DNA from: CAZDET01 sp964504335
GTDB lineage: Bacteria > Bacteroidota > Bacteroidia > Chitinophagales > Saprospiraceae
Direction of reading: 5' to 3'
NCBI GenBank assembly: GCA_964504335.1
Contig: CAZDET010000011.1
Span: forward strand, 36,047 to 100,046
DNA length: 64,000 nt
Part shown: positions 44,721-53,343 of the stretch, piece by piece
Layout of the letters: each line of letters opens with the position of its first letter
Position numbering within the stretch: position 1 is the first letter of the stretch
Position numbers and translations under genes: made by a program
The notes under the pieces: generated by a model
Told to the model about the DNA's origin: nothing
Databases searched by the model: none
Seen by the model: only the letters and a program-made list of their open reading frames with translations

Positions 44721-45206
44721 ATGAGTTCATTTCCCGCCGGCCTAAAGCGCACTGCTGCCATGGTGGTCTTGCGCCATCAAGATCAATTTCTCCTGCTCAA
44801 GCGGGCCAAAGCACCCAACCGTGGCCGCTACGTACCCGTAGGCGGGAAAGTGGACCCCCACGAGGACCCGCGTACTACAGCCATCCGGGAAACCTGGGAA
44901 GAAACCGGCATCAAACTGACCGAGCTGCGCTACGGCGGTAGCCTGGTGGAGTCTTCGCCCGTAGATTACAATTGGTGGTGCGCTATTTATGTGGCCGACA
45001 TCGAGTACATCGACCCGCCTCCCTGCGATGAAGGGATCCTGGAATGGGTGTCCTTCGAGCGCCTCCCTACCCTTCCGACCCCTCCGACGGATGCCGCTAT
45101 TTACGATTTCCTCCGCCGTGGGCAACCCTTTGCGTTCAACGCCCGGTACAATGCCGACCTCGAGTTGGTTTGGATGATGGAGGAGATTAGTTCTTTAGTT
45201 TTTTAA
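44721..45206 (+). CDS. NUDIX hydrolase
   Basis: NUDIX enzymes cleave nucleoside diphosphates linked to another group. The 161 residues include the full box GGKVDPHEDP...REtWEETGI (about 47-70), with the catalytic REXXEE core intact. The first strands KRTAAMVVLRHQDQFLLLKR are typical of the 8-oxo-dGTP or ADP-ribose type. Substrate is not predictable. The gene is divergent from the lipoprotein and ends near an inverted repeat. Confidence 0.92.
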   Translation: MSSFPAGLKRTAAMVVLRHQDQFLLLKRAKAPNRGRYVPVGGKVDPHEDPRTTAIRETWEETGIKLTELRYGGSLVESSPVDYNWWCAIYVADIEYIDPPPCDEGILEWVSFERLPTLPTPPTDAAIYDFLRRGQPFAFNARYNADLELVWMMEEISSLVF

Positions 45207-45212
45207 ACCTTC

Positions 45213-45256
45213 AGATATTTAGCTAAGTAATTATACCAAAAAGTCGAAATATCTGG
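45213..45256. terminator. Inverted repeat between convergent genes
   Basis: CAGATATTT (45213-45221) and AAATATCTG (45248-45256) are perfect 9-bp complements around a 26-bp loop, between the NUDIX gene and the convergent unknown gene. Terminator function is inferred from position. Confidence 0.5.
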
Positions 45257-45271
45257 CGGCAGCCAAACTAT

Positions 45272-45853
45272 CTAATAAATTCGTTTCGTGACCGTTTGCA
45301 CCAGCCCTTCGATGGCTTCGTAAATGCGCTCGGGCTTGTGGGGGCGCCAGTTGATTTGATCGAAGGGTTCACCGAAATGGACGTATTGATCGATGTTGGT
45401 AGTGCGCATCTCGTCGCCTACATGTGGAAGTACATTCAGAAACACAATCCAGCCGAATTCATCGGTGGTTTCCTCATACCATTCTTCGTAATAGCTATCG
45501 TCATCGCCGTGAAAGTTGAGGACGTTCTCCGCGACGAGAATAAATTTGAATACCCCTTCCTCCTGTAGTACGTCGATTACCTCGCGTTTGAGAAACATTA
45601 CATCATTGTGGAGGCAATCATTCCACTCTCCGATCAGCTCGATGATGGCGTAGCCTTCTTCGTAGTCGACAAACAACAATTTTAGGTAGAGCGTCGAAGA
45701 GCCGAAGGCATCCCACTGTGGATGAATGAAGTAATTGTAGACTTTTTGATGAAAGGTAAACTCACTATACTGCCGGCCGAAGAAAGGCGATCGGGAATCG
45801 CGATCAGCGACGTAGAGTTCTCGCCAGCGGTAGAAGGGCTCAATATCGTGCAT
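45272..45853 (-). CDS. Unknown acidic 193-residue protein
   Basis: I do not recognise this protein. It has no signal peptide or membrane helix, is acidic, and is rich in aromatic residues (YNYFIHPQWDAFGSSTLYLKLLFVDYEEGYAIIELIGEWND). An acidic loop DDDSYYEEWYEETTDEFGW lies near its middle. The frame is open to 46081, but the extra part overlaps the divergent kinase gene, so ATG 45853 is used. It is probably cytosolic; no function is proposed. Confidence 0.7.
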   Translation of the reverse strand: MHDIEPFYRWRELYVADRDSRSPFFGRQYSEFTFHQKVYNYFIHPQWDAFGSSTLYLKLLFVDYEEGYAIIELIGEWNDCLHNDVMFLKREVIDVLQEEGVFKFILVAENVLNFHGDDDSYYEEWYEETTDEFGWIVFLNVLPHVGDEMRTTNIDQYVHFGEPFDQINWRPHKPERIYEAIEGLVQTVTKRIY

Positions 45854-45955
45854 AATTAACGTTCGATCGGGACTATTTACACCGAGCCAAACAAACGAGT
45901 TCGCCCACAGTTGGCTGCCTGGGTGAATACCGTCGTTAAATCTACGTAATCGTTC

Positions 45956-46480
45956 ATGCAAAAAATACTGATCACTGGCCCGGAGTCGACCGGAAAAAGC
46001 ACCCTCGCACAGCGCCTGGCGGCGTATTATGGGATGCCGTGGGTACCCGAATATGCCCGGCAATACCTCGAAGGACTTCACCGTCCTTACGTAAAAAGTG
46101 ACCTACACCGCATTCTGTCTGGGCAGCTGGCTAGTGAGGAGCAGGCCGCCCAAACAGCCCCCAGGTTGTTATTTTGCGATACCGGACCGGAAGTGATTGC
46201 CATTTGGAGTGCCGTTCGGTTCGGTTCGGTCGATCCTCCGGTTCGGATGGCTCTACAGCCTCCCCAATACGACTACGGAACGATCCTGCTGTGCTATCCG
46301 GATCTCCCCTGGATAGCCGATCCACTCCGCGAAGCCCCGAATCCAGAAGTCCGCCTGGCTTTGTTTGGTCGTTACGAAGCACTCCTATCTCAGCTGAAAA
46401 GGCCCTACCATATTATTCGCGGAATGGAAGAACAGCGAATGTGGTCGGCAATTCAACGGATTAATGCGCTCCTGTACTGA
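45956..46480 (+). CDS. NadR-like ribosylnicotinamide kinase (AAA_28 ATPase)
   Basis: The 174 residues form one P-loop kinase domain: Walker A GPESTGKST at about 8-16, then VPEYARQYLE and LLFCDTGPEVIAIW, as in the C-terminal kinase domain of NadR. That domain phosphorylates nicotinamide riboside to NMN. The DNA-binding and adenylyltransferase domains of full NadR are absent. A PnuC importer is encoded 29 kb away, and the pair would complete riboside salvage; this link is inference. Confidence 0.82.
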   Translation: MQKILITGPESTGKSTLAQRLAAYYGMPWVPEYARQYLEGLHRPYVKSDLHRILSGQLASEEQAAQTAPRLLFCDTGPEVIAIWSAVRFGSVDPPVRMALQPPQYDYGTILLCYPDLPWIADPLREAPNPEVRLALFGRYEALLSQLKRPYHIIRGMEEQRMWSAIQRINALLY

Positions 46481-46508
46481 TGTGCCCGTTCGAGATACAT
46501 CGGCACAT
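46480..46508. terminator. Short inverted repeat, TGTGCC family (copy D)
   Basis: ATGTGCC (46480-46486) and GGCACAT (46502-46508) are perfect complements around 15 bp, between the stop codons of two convergent genes. It uses the same words as copies A-C. Confidence 0.45.
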
Positions 46509-47671
46509 TAAACAACCGATTGCTCAACCCGTCGGTACTGGTGCGACCAGATAAGTACTCCCAGGCCGATCAATAGCAGGGCACCACTTGCAAATAGATG
46601 GGCCTGATACAGGTTGGAAACGCTGACTATTGGTTCGAATACCAGGGGCGAGACAAACTGCCCAAGGAAAATGGCCGTACTCAATCCGCCCATCAGGCGG
46701 CCGCGGGTGCGCCGGTCGGATAGCGCCAGGGCCCACGTGCTGCCATTGGGCATGAGCGTACCGGCACCCGCACCGGCCAGAGCGGAGAACGCGACTGCCG
46801 CGCCAAACGAAGTGGTTAGCCCCAGGCCGGCGAAACCGATGGCCATCAGCGTAAAGCCAATAACGTAAATGACCGCAAAGGAAAATCGGCTGCGCAACTT
46901 GCTGTAGGATTGCGACATGGCCGCCGCTGCAAGCGTTGCCACCACGAGTCCCAGGCTCTGCCAACTGGGGGAAGCCGCTCCGTTTTGCCGGAGCAAAAAC
47001 GGATTCTGCGTCGGCACGATATAGAAGGCGATCATTCCGAGGAACGTCAGCCCGTACACCATCCAGATCAGCCTTGGAAGTGGCACCCGTTCTCTTTGCT
47101 GCCCCGAGACTGCCGACGAAATGGGAGGATCAGTCAGATAGCGGGCACTCAGCAGCAAGATGGGTAGAGAAAGCAAATAGATTAGAAAAGGATAGCGCCA
47201 TCCCTGATCGGCCAGGAGGCCGGAAATGGTGACGAAGACTGTGCCGCCAAAGGCCATTACGGCTCCCTGGGTACCGAGAAACCGATTGCGCGCGCTCCCT
47301 TCGAAGTAGTCGCCTACCAAAGTAGTAACCGTTGTGAGAATGGCCGCCACGGCAATTCCCAAGATGGCCCGGCTTCCTAACAACAACCAGATATTGTCGA
47401 GCAAAAATCCCCCGGCCCCACCGATGGCATACAGGACCATCGCTCCGAGCAGCAAGCGCTTTTTGGAGCTTCTATCGATGATCCAGCCCGCCAGGGGCGA
47501 TAACAGGGCGATAAAAATAGCCGGCAGGGTAAGCAGCAATTTAATGAGTAGATCGATATTCGGAATATCGGCAAAGTGGTCGGACAGCGCCGGCAAAGCC
47601 GGTGCAATGGCCGCACCAGCCATAACGGTCAGTGTGCTGGCCAGGAGAAGCGCAATTTTTTGGAGGGTCAT
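46508..47671 (-). CDS. Major facilitator superfamily transporter
   Basis: The 387 residues form about 12 membrane helices with the MFS motif A-like loop LAGWIIDRSSKKRLLLGAMVLYAIGG (about 60-86) between helices 2 and 3. Further family text includes GTQGAVMAFGGTVF. It reads like the drug/metabolite efflux group, but no substrate can be read. It stands alone. Confidence 0.88.
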   Translation of the reverse strand: MTLQKIALLLASTLTVMAGAAIAPALPALSDHFADIPNIDLLIKLLLTLPAIFIALLSPLAGWIIDRSSKKRLLLGAMVLYAIGGAGGFLLDNIWLLLGSRAILGIAVAAILTTVTTLVGDYFEGSARNRFLGTQGAVMAFGGTVFVTISGLLADQGWRYPFLIYLLSLPILLLSARYLTDPPISSAVSGQQRERVPLPRLIWMVYGLTFLGMIAFYIVPTQNPFLLRQNGAASPSWQSLGLVVATLAAAAMSQSYSKLRSRFSFAVIYVIGFTLMAIGFAGLGLTTSFGAAVAFSALAGAGAGTLMPNGSTWALALSDRRTRGRLMGGLSTAIFLGQFVSPLVFEPIVSVSNLYQAHLFASGALLLIGLGVLIWSHQYRRVEQSVV

Positions 47672-47751
47672 ACATGTGGTCTAGAGAGCGGACGCAACAC
47701 ACATCCGATGTAGGAACACCAAAGTGGGAAGGGAGTTGGGAGCGTGGATCA

Positions 47752-48705
47752 CTACTCCTGCCGAACGCCGTCGCGCAGCATGACGAACGCATCGGATGCA
47801 AAGCGGTCGCGGATATCGCTCAGCGATTCCATCAGCTCGGCTTCCGTCTCGAATTCGAGGCGAATCCCCACTCGCGTTCGGCCATTTTCGACTTCACTGT
47901 AAAACTCGTAGCCGGCTTCAGAGAGTCGCTGGCGTATCTTGCGCACATTTTCGGAATCGGAAAACAACCCGATTGCAACGACGGCAGACGAAATGGGGGG
48001 CTCGGAGTTGGATTCAACGCTCGGAGTCGGTAGCTCAGTTGGAGCCGACTGATCGGTTGGGCTTACGTTTAGGCGCTCTTCCGGCACAGTGGCCCCTTCC
48101 TCGCCATCCGATAGGGCGTCTTGGTAGAGTAAATAATAACCGGCAACTACCAGCAATACGGTGAGCATTCCCAGGATCAGCAGATTGCGCTGCAACCAAC
48201 CAGCCAGCCGGTCGGAAGTATCGGCGGGAGGTGCGGGTACTGCCGTTTTCGATTCCTCGGTGGCGGGCTTCGGGCGCTCCTGCCGCTCGACGAGCTGCGC
48301 GTCTACGCTGGGTAATCCGAAGGTGGCGGGAAAAAAGTTGGTCTCATCGGCGAGAAACTGCAGTTTGTTCTCGTAGTTGCGGTACAATCGACCGATGCCG
48401 GGCAACTCAACGAGTTCGCGTTGATCAATCCGTTCGTGAATTTGACGGGTGTAAGATTCGATTTGGCGTTCCGCCTCCTCGGCAGTCATGCCGTATTGCC
48501 GCTGTAAGTGATTGGAAAGCAGGCCGTCGTCCAAGACCAGATTGGGGTTGAATTCCACACGCTTACTCGGCGGATTGGCCTCCCCCTTGATCTGATCAAC
48601 TGCGGCCGGCTGATAGGTAAGTACGAATCCACCGATGCCGGGAATATGCACCCGGTCGTGTTGGTAGAATAATTCCGCCAGTACCGTATTCAACTCCATA
48701 CGCAT
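47752..48705 (-). CDS. HU-CCDC81 and SPOR-domain membrane protein
   Basis: The 317 residues begin with two HU-CCDC81-type segments (about 1-65, HIPGIGGFVLTYQPA, and about 66-135, VELPGIGRLYRNYENKL). One membrane helix (about 170-190) and a Pro/Ser/Glu-rich linker follow. A C-terminal SPOR domain (about 240-315, AVVAIGLFSDSENVRKIRQRLSEAGYEF) would bind denuded peptidoglycan at division sites. The pairing of these domains is common in Bacteroidota. The start may be M3. Confidence 0.88.
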   Translation of the reverse strand: MRMELNTVLAELFYQHDRVHIPGIGGFVLTYQPAAVDQIKGEANPPSKRVEFNPNLVLDDGLLSNHLQRQYGMTAEEAERQIESYTRQIHERIDQRELVELPGIGRLYRNYENKLQFLADETNFFPATFGLPSVDAQLVERQERPKPATEESKTAVPAPPADTSDRLAGWLQRNLLILGMLTVLLVVAGYYLLYQDALSDGEEGATVPEERLNVSPTDQSAPTELPTPSVESNSEPPISSAVVAIGLFSDSENVRKIRQRLSEAGYEFYSEVENGRTRVGIRLEFETEAELMESLSDIRDRFASDAFVMLRDGVRQE

Positions 48706-48822
48706 TCTATTTCACTGCGCTTTAATATAAGGCAATAATACCGTACAACCGGGAATTCCCATTGCAACCCATGCAGGGCGCGGGTATGGTTAGGGCACCT
48801 CAACCAGAAGTTTTACAACCGT

Positions 48823-49512
48823 TTAATCGGTTAGGTAGGATTTGATTTCCGCTTCACGGCTGTAAGGAGAGAGGAAGGATGACTGCCAGGACCACTGCCT
48901 GCGGGGTCTGCGGTGAATGCGTATACTGCCCAACGGGGCAACTTCCATCAACCCAACTCCCTGTATTTTGCAAATAGCACTTAGAATTTCAAACTTTTCG
49001 GCTTTCATCGCCCGGGCGCTATCCGAACTAATGGCCAACCACCGCCGGTGCCCCGGGTATTGCAGCACCTGATCGATTACGCGCAAGTCGAAATTGCCAA
49101 AGTGATTGCGGGCAAAATAGCCGTATAATATCGTGCCCAACGCAAAGGCCCCGGCGGGATAATAGTACTGCCACGCTCCGTCGTCGAAGCGCACGAATGC
49201 CAGAAAAGCGCCACTGGCCAGGCAAATAAGCAACCCGGCAAGTAAACTGTTTACCAGCCACCGCCACCAATTCCGGAAGGGACGAATTGCCGGCAGGGTT
49301 TTCAGGCTTTTGGCTTCCAGCGAAACGACCGTCAGCCCCCACAACCAGTGGTGGTAAACGATCAGACCGTCCGCCCGCTTCCCTCCGTGTTCCGGACGTG
49401 TGCGCACTTCGGTATCGGCGAAGATCTTTCCGCCCCTCGCCCACCACCGATACCGCCGCTCCAAATGATTTAGCGCTCTTTTCTGAACGGTTGATTCTGC
49501 TAGTCTTGCCAT
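48823..49512 (-). CDS. Membrane-anchored PD-(D/E)XK nuclease-like protein
   Basis: From ATG 49512 the product has 229 residues. The N-terminal 70 residues read like a restriction-endonuclease fold: D48 in KRADGLI, then VVSLEAKS with E66 and K68, the D...ExK set. Two membrane helices follow (about 84-107 and 116-132), then a basic cytosolic C-terminus. Family identity is not certain. The combination of nuclease core and membrane anchor resembles some Mrr-like or nuclease-related domain proteins. No methyltransferase or other defence gene is adjacent. Confidence 0.65.
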   Translation of the reverse strand: MARLAESTVQKRALNHLERRYRWWARGGKIFADTEVRTRPEHGGKRADGLIVYHHWLWGLTVVSLEAKSLKTLPAIRPFRNWWRWLVNSLLAGLLICLASGAFLAFVRFDDGAWQYYYPAGAFALGTILYGYFARNHFGNFDLRVIDQVLQYPGHRRWLAISSDSARAMKAEKFEILSAICKIQGVGLMEVAPLGSIRIHRRPRRQWSWQSSFLSPYSREAEIKSYLTD

Positions 49513-49592
49513 GCAAATCTGGTGTAAGGGATGGCAATATAAAACAATTTGGTTTGAACTAACAAATAAATAGCATTCCAAACCAAAAAGGA

Positions 49593-50762
49593 TCAATTCC
49601 CGTCAAATACAAGAGGAATACTAAAATAGAAGGTTGCTCCTGCGTCCAATACGCCTTCCGCCCAAATCTCTCCCCCAAGCCGGTGGATGCTGCGGGCGGT
49701 ACTAGCCAACCCCACACCGGTACCTTCGAGGCGATCGTCGACGTGCAACCGATGGAAAAACTTGAACAGCTTGTCGGAATAGGCCATATCGAACCCCATC
49801 CCATTGTCTGCGATGAAAAACGTGTATGCCTCCTCGCCTTGATAATGCCCGATACGGATGCGGGCGATCTCCCGATCGCGAGTGAATTTCAGAGCATTCG
49901 AAAGCAGGTTTCGCCATATGACTTCCAGCAAATTCGGATCGGAGGTAATATCCGGAAGGGTGTCTATTTGCATTTCAATTTTCCGCTCGGTAGGCTCCTG
50001 GCGGATCATTTCATCTACTATCCGTTCTACTAGTGTGCCACTCGAGAAACGCCCCCGGCGCAAGGGCAGGCGTTGGCTGCGGGATACCTGGAGCAAATCG
50101 TCGATCATTCGTCCTAAGCGGTCGGCAGCCTGGCGAATGTTTAGCAGGTAATCCCAACCCAGATCACTAAGCTCTCCCTCCAGATCTTCTTCCATGATTT
50201 CGATGAAGCTGGTTATGTGCCGTACGGGAGCACGCAAATCGTGCGCCACGCTGTAGACGAAATCTTCCATTTCTGCCTTGGTCAAGTCGAGCTTTTCTTG
50301 CGCCTGACGGGCATCCTGGACGTCTTGAAGTATACCGCTCATGCGCAATACCTTACCTTCGCCATCGCGAACGGATTGAGCAGTGGCACGCATCCACCGG
50401 TATCCCGGCCCCACCTTCGTGCGGTATTCCAGATCGAATGGGATTCTATCTTCTACGTGTTCATAAAAAGCATCCAGGAAAGCACCCCGGTCCTTAGGAT
50501 GCACCTGCTCGTACCATTGAGTGAAAGACAAACCGGAGTTTTGATGAGTCATTCCGAGTAGCCGGCCCATCTGATCCGATATCTGGATCGTTTCCTTCGA
50601 CAAATCCGTCCAATCCCAGATGCCAGCTCCGCTGCTTTCAATCGCCGATTGGTAGCAACTCAATTGATCGAGAAGTTCTGCATGTCGTCCGCTCTGGTTT
50701 ACTTTGTCCAAGTTGAGTGTTGTATTAATAGTTCGATAAGCCGACTGGATAATGTTGCGCAT
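49593..50762 (-). CDS. PAS-domain sensor histidine kinase
   Basis: The 389 residues have no membrane helix. A PAS_3-type sensor is at about 38-160 (GIWDWTDLSKETIQISDQMGRLLG, RTKVGPGYRWMRATAQSVRD). A HisKA domain follows with the H-box VYSVAHDLRAPVRHI, then a HATPase domain with NLLSNALKFT, DNGMGFD and GTGVGLAS. No response regulator is adjacent, so it is an orphan cytosolic kinase. Confidence 0.92.
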   Translation of the reverse strand: MRNIIQSAYRTINTTLNLDKVNQSGRHAELLDQLSCYQSAIESSGAGIWDWTDLSKETIQISDQMGRLLGMTHQNSGLSFTQWYEQVHPKDRGAFLDAFYEHVEDRIPFDLEYRTKVGPGYRWMRATAQSVRDGEGKVLRMSGILQDVQDARQAQEKLDLTKAEMEDFVYSVAHDLRAPVRHITSFIEIMEEDLEGELSDLGWDYLLNIRQAADRLGRMIDDLLQVSRSQRLPLRRGRFSSGTLVERIVDEMIRQEPTERKIEMQIDTLPDITSDPNLLEVIWRNLLSNALKFTRDREIARIRIGHYQGEEAYTFFIADNGMGFDMAYSDKLFKFFHRLHVDDRLEGTGVGLASTARSIHRLGGEIWAEGVLDAGATFYFSIPLVFDGN

Positions 50763-50763
50763 T

Positions 50764-50847
50764 ATTGACTATAGCAACACCACCCTCAGGGTGAAGCTAC
50801 GGTTGTTCGTATAACCGATTTGGGAATAGAATGTGTAATATTCCCAA
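50764..50847 (+). promoter_or_regulatory. Two hairpins in the hemL upstream region
   Basis: CACCC-TCA-GGGTG (about 50773-50785) lies inside CAAC/GTTG and is followed by GCTACGGTTG. TTGGGAATA (50820-50828) and TATTCCCAA (50839-50847) form a perfect 9-bp stem with a 10-nt loop, ending 24 bp before the hemL ATG. The first hairpin shares words with the 5' end of the two-copy element. Either could be an operator or leader structure; no promoter is clear. Confidence 0.4.
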
Positions 50848-50871
50848 CGGTTTTGACTTAAAAACAAATCG

Positions 50872-52200
50872 ATGCAATTTGAGAACCGCATACCCCGCCA
50901 CCGTTCTGCCGAATTATTCGAAGAGGCGAAGAGCTACTTTCCCGGCGGCGTCAATTCGCCTGTAAGAGCGTTCAAGTCCGTTAGTGGCCCTCCACTGTTT
51001 ATCCGGGAAGGGCATGGTTGTCGGATCATCGATGAGGACGGCAATATATATCTCGATTTTTGTTGTTCCTGGGGCCCTCTTATCCACGGACACGACCATC
51101 CGCACATCCGGCAGGCAGCGGTAGAGGCAATCAACAAAGGGACGAGCTTCGGCACGCCCACCGCTCTCGGCAACCAGTTTGGCCAGCTCATTGTCGATCA
51201 TCACCCCTACATCGATAAGGTGCGCTTTGTAAGCTCCGGTACGGAGGCGGTCATGTCGGCGATCCGGCTGGCCCGGGGATATACCGGAAAGAGCAAAGTG
51301 ATCAAATTCGAGGGCTGCTACCACGGGCACGTAGATAGCCTACTGGTGAAAGCCGGTTCCGGGCTGGCTACCTTCGGCACCGCCACCAGCGCCGGCATCC
51401 CTCCGAGTTTCGTAGGGGAAACCATTGTGTTGCCACTCGACGACCGCGATCTGCTGGAAGAAACCCTACAGCAGCACGCCCACGACACGGCCTGTATCAT
51501 TGTAGAACCAGTACCCGCCAACAACGGCCTCCTGCTACAGGAGCCCTCCTTTTTGCAATGCCTCCGGCTCAAAGCCTACAAGCACCAGGTGTTGCTCATT
51601 TTCGACGAAGTCATCAGCGGATACCGGGTCGGCCCGGCCGGTGCAGCAGGCTACTATCAGGTACGCCCCGATATCATCACGTTCGGTAAAATCATCGGAG
51701 GGGGCTTTCCGGTGGGAGCCTATGCGGCTAGTGCCGACATCATGGCATCCGTTGCTCCTGAAGGCCCCGTTTATCAGGCCGGCACCCTCTCCGCCAACCC
51801 CGTTGCTATGGCCGCCGGCCACGCTGCTATCCAACAATGTCTGGCTCCCGGCTTCTACGAATCACTCGAACAGAAAACCCGGCGTTTCGTGGGGCACGTC
51901 CAGGAGTACGTCGACCGGAAAGGGTATGACTTGTCCATTCCGCACATCGGCTCCATATTCTGGGTTTGTTTTAGCCGCGAACACATCCGCCGCGCCGACC
52001 AGATCGACCCCGCACGGATGGAACTCTTTAAATTGCTCCACCACGAATTACTACAACGAGGAGTCTACCTCGGCCCGTCGGGCTACGAAGTTGGTTTCAT
52101 CAGCGCCGCTCACACCGACCTCGATTTAGACGAGGCCGCCGCAAAAGTTTGTCAAAGCCTGGACGTTGTGTTTGAAAACATCGAGGTGACTTCTCAATAA
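50872..52200 (+). CDS. hemL: Glutamate-1-semialdehyde 2,1-aminomutase
   Basis: HemL makes 5-aminolevulinate, the tetrapyrrole precursor, by PLP-dependent transamination. The 442 residues contain the family N-terminus YFPGGVNSPVRAFKSV, the motif VRFVSSGTEAVMSAIRLARG and the PLP lysine K273 in FGKIIGGGFPVGAYA. Length is normal. No other heme gene lies in the window. Hairpins in the leader may regulate it. Confidence 0.97.
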   Translation: MQFENRIPRHRSAELFEEAKSYFPGGVNSPVRAFKSVSGPPLFIREGHGCRIIDEDGNIYLDFCCSWGPLIHGHDHPHIRQAAVEAINKGTSFGTPTALGNQFGQLIVDHHPYIDKVRFVSSGTEAVMSAIRLARGYTGKSKVIKFEGCYHGHVDSLLVKAGSGLATFGTATSAGIPPSFVGETIVLPLDDRDLLEETLQQHAHDTACIIVEPVPANNGLLLQEPSFLQCLRLKAYKHQVLLIFDEVISGYRVGPAGAAGYYQVRPDIITFGKIIGGGFPVGAYAASADIMASVAPEGPVYQAGTLSANPVAMAAGHAAIQQCLAPGFYESLEQKTRRFVGHVQEYVDRKGYDLSIPHIGSIFWVCFSREHIRRADQIDPARMELFKLLHHELLQRGVYLGPSGYEVGFISAAHTDLDLDEAAAKVCQSLDVVFENIEVTSQ

Positions 52201-52217
52201 TCTGCCGATAATTCAAG

Positions 52218-52250
52218 GTGCCAATTTGCCAAATATTTTCACATTGGCAC
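52218..52250. repeat. Inverted repeat, TGTGCCAAT family (copy C)
   Basis: GTGCCAAT (52218-52225) and ATTGGCAC (52243-52250) are complementary and are followed by ATTAGCACATTAGCACATTG, a partial tandem of the same word. It lies in the 72-bp space between hemL and the histidine kinase gene, here between co-directional genes. Confidence 0.5.
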
Positions 52251-52272
52251 ATTAGCACATTAGCACATTGAT

Positions 52273-53268
52273 ATGACGCAACACCGCCTCCGCATACTAA
52301 CCTATCTGGTGATGGCCTACCTCCTGCTGGGATTTCTCTGGTGGACGGTACTGCTATTCACGACCAACCGGGATGCGGCACGCGCCAAAATGGAGCTGGC
52401 CCAGGTCGGAATGGCGGCGGAAGGGCTTATCGACTCGCCCATCGATTTTTACGCCTCGCCTACTTATCAGCAACTCCGCGACGATTACCAACGCCAGGAG
52501 TGGATGATCATTGGGGAAAGCCTCATCCTGATTTTGAGCGTACTGGGGGGGATGTATATCGTGTATTTGGGCTATGCCCGCGAAATCCGGACCAACCAGC
52601 AGCAGCGAAACTTCCTGCTGTCAATTACCCACGAATTGAAGTCGCCAATTGCAGGGATACGGCTGATTCTGGAGACGTTCAAACGCCGCGCCCTGACCGA
52701 CCCACTGCGCGAAAAACTCAGCTCGAACGGTATTCAGGAGGCCGATCGTCTCACCAAATTGGTCGAAGATTTACTGCTATCCGCCAAGCTGGAGTCCAGC
52801 TACCAACTCAATTCCGAACTGCTCCACCTCGGAGAAATCGTGGAAGAAGCTTTCAGCGTTATTCAGAACAAATACCCCAACACCCATTTCGAGCTGGACA
52901 TCGCCGGGGATTTACCCTTTATGGAAGGAGATGCCGCTGGTATTCACTCACTGGTTATCAATCTGGTGGAAAATGCCGCCAAATATTCCCCCCCGGGATC
53001 GACGGTTTCCGTGGAGCTCCAACAGAACGCGGCGGGAGATCTTTTTCTAATCGTGGCCGATAACGGCATCGGAATACCCGACCGCGAAAAGAAGCGGGTG
53101 TTCGAAAAATTCTACCGCGTGGGTAGTGAAGATACGCGCCAGGCAAAGGGAACCGGCCTGGGGTTATTTATTGTCCGCGAATTGGTTAAGCGGCACAATG
53201 GCAATATTCAGTTGCTGGATAACCAACCGAAGGGGACCCGGTTTGAAGTAGTCCTTCCAGCCGTGTAA
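52273..53268 (+). CDS. Two-component sensor histidine kinase
   Basis: The 331 residues have two membrane helices (about 7-30 and 77-99) flanking a short periplasmic sensor of about 45 residues. A HisKA domain with phospho-acceptor H in LSITHELKSPIAGIRL and a HATPase domain with LVENAAKYS, DNGIGIP and GTGLGLFIV follow. The response regulator gene 75 bp downstream is its probable partner. Confidence 0.93.
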   Translation: MTQHRLRILTYLVMAYLLLGFLWWTVLLFTTNRDAARAKMELAQVGMAAEGLIDSPIDFYASPTYQQLRDDYQRQEWMIIGESLILILSVLGGMYIVYLGYAREIRTNQQQRNFLLSITHELKSPIAGIRLILETFKRRALTDPLREKLSSNGIQEADRLTKLVEDLLLSAKLESSYQLNSELLHLGEIVEEAFSVIQNKYPNTHFELDIAGDLPFMEGDAAGIHSLVINLVENAAKYSPPGSTVSVELQQNAAGDLFLIVADNGIGIPDREKKRVFEKFYRVGSEDTRQAKGTGLGLFIVRELVKRHNGNIQLLDNQPKGTRFEVVLPAV

Positions 53269-53301
53269 TTGCCACAATCAACATTTTGCGCGCTTATCTC
53301 T

Positions 53302-53330
53302 TATAGGAAATAACTCCATCCATTCCTATA
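53302..53330 (+). promoter_or_regulatory. Inverted repeat between kinase and regulator genes
   Basis: TATAGGAA (53302-53309) and TTCCTATA (53323-53330) are perfect 8-bp complements, 13 bp before the response regulator start. It could be a leader hairpin or a binding site for the regulator itself. Confidence 0.35.
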
Positions 53331-53343
53331 TAAAGGCCTGTGC

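Noticed and set aside
45854..46081. 76-residue extension of the unknown gene at 45272
   Set aside because: It overlaps the confident NadR-like kinase on the other strand.
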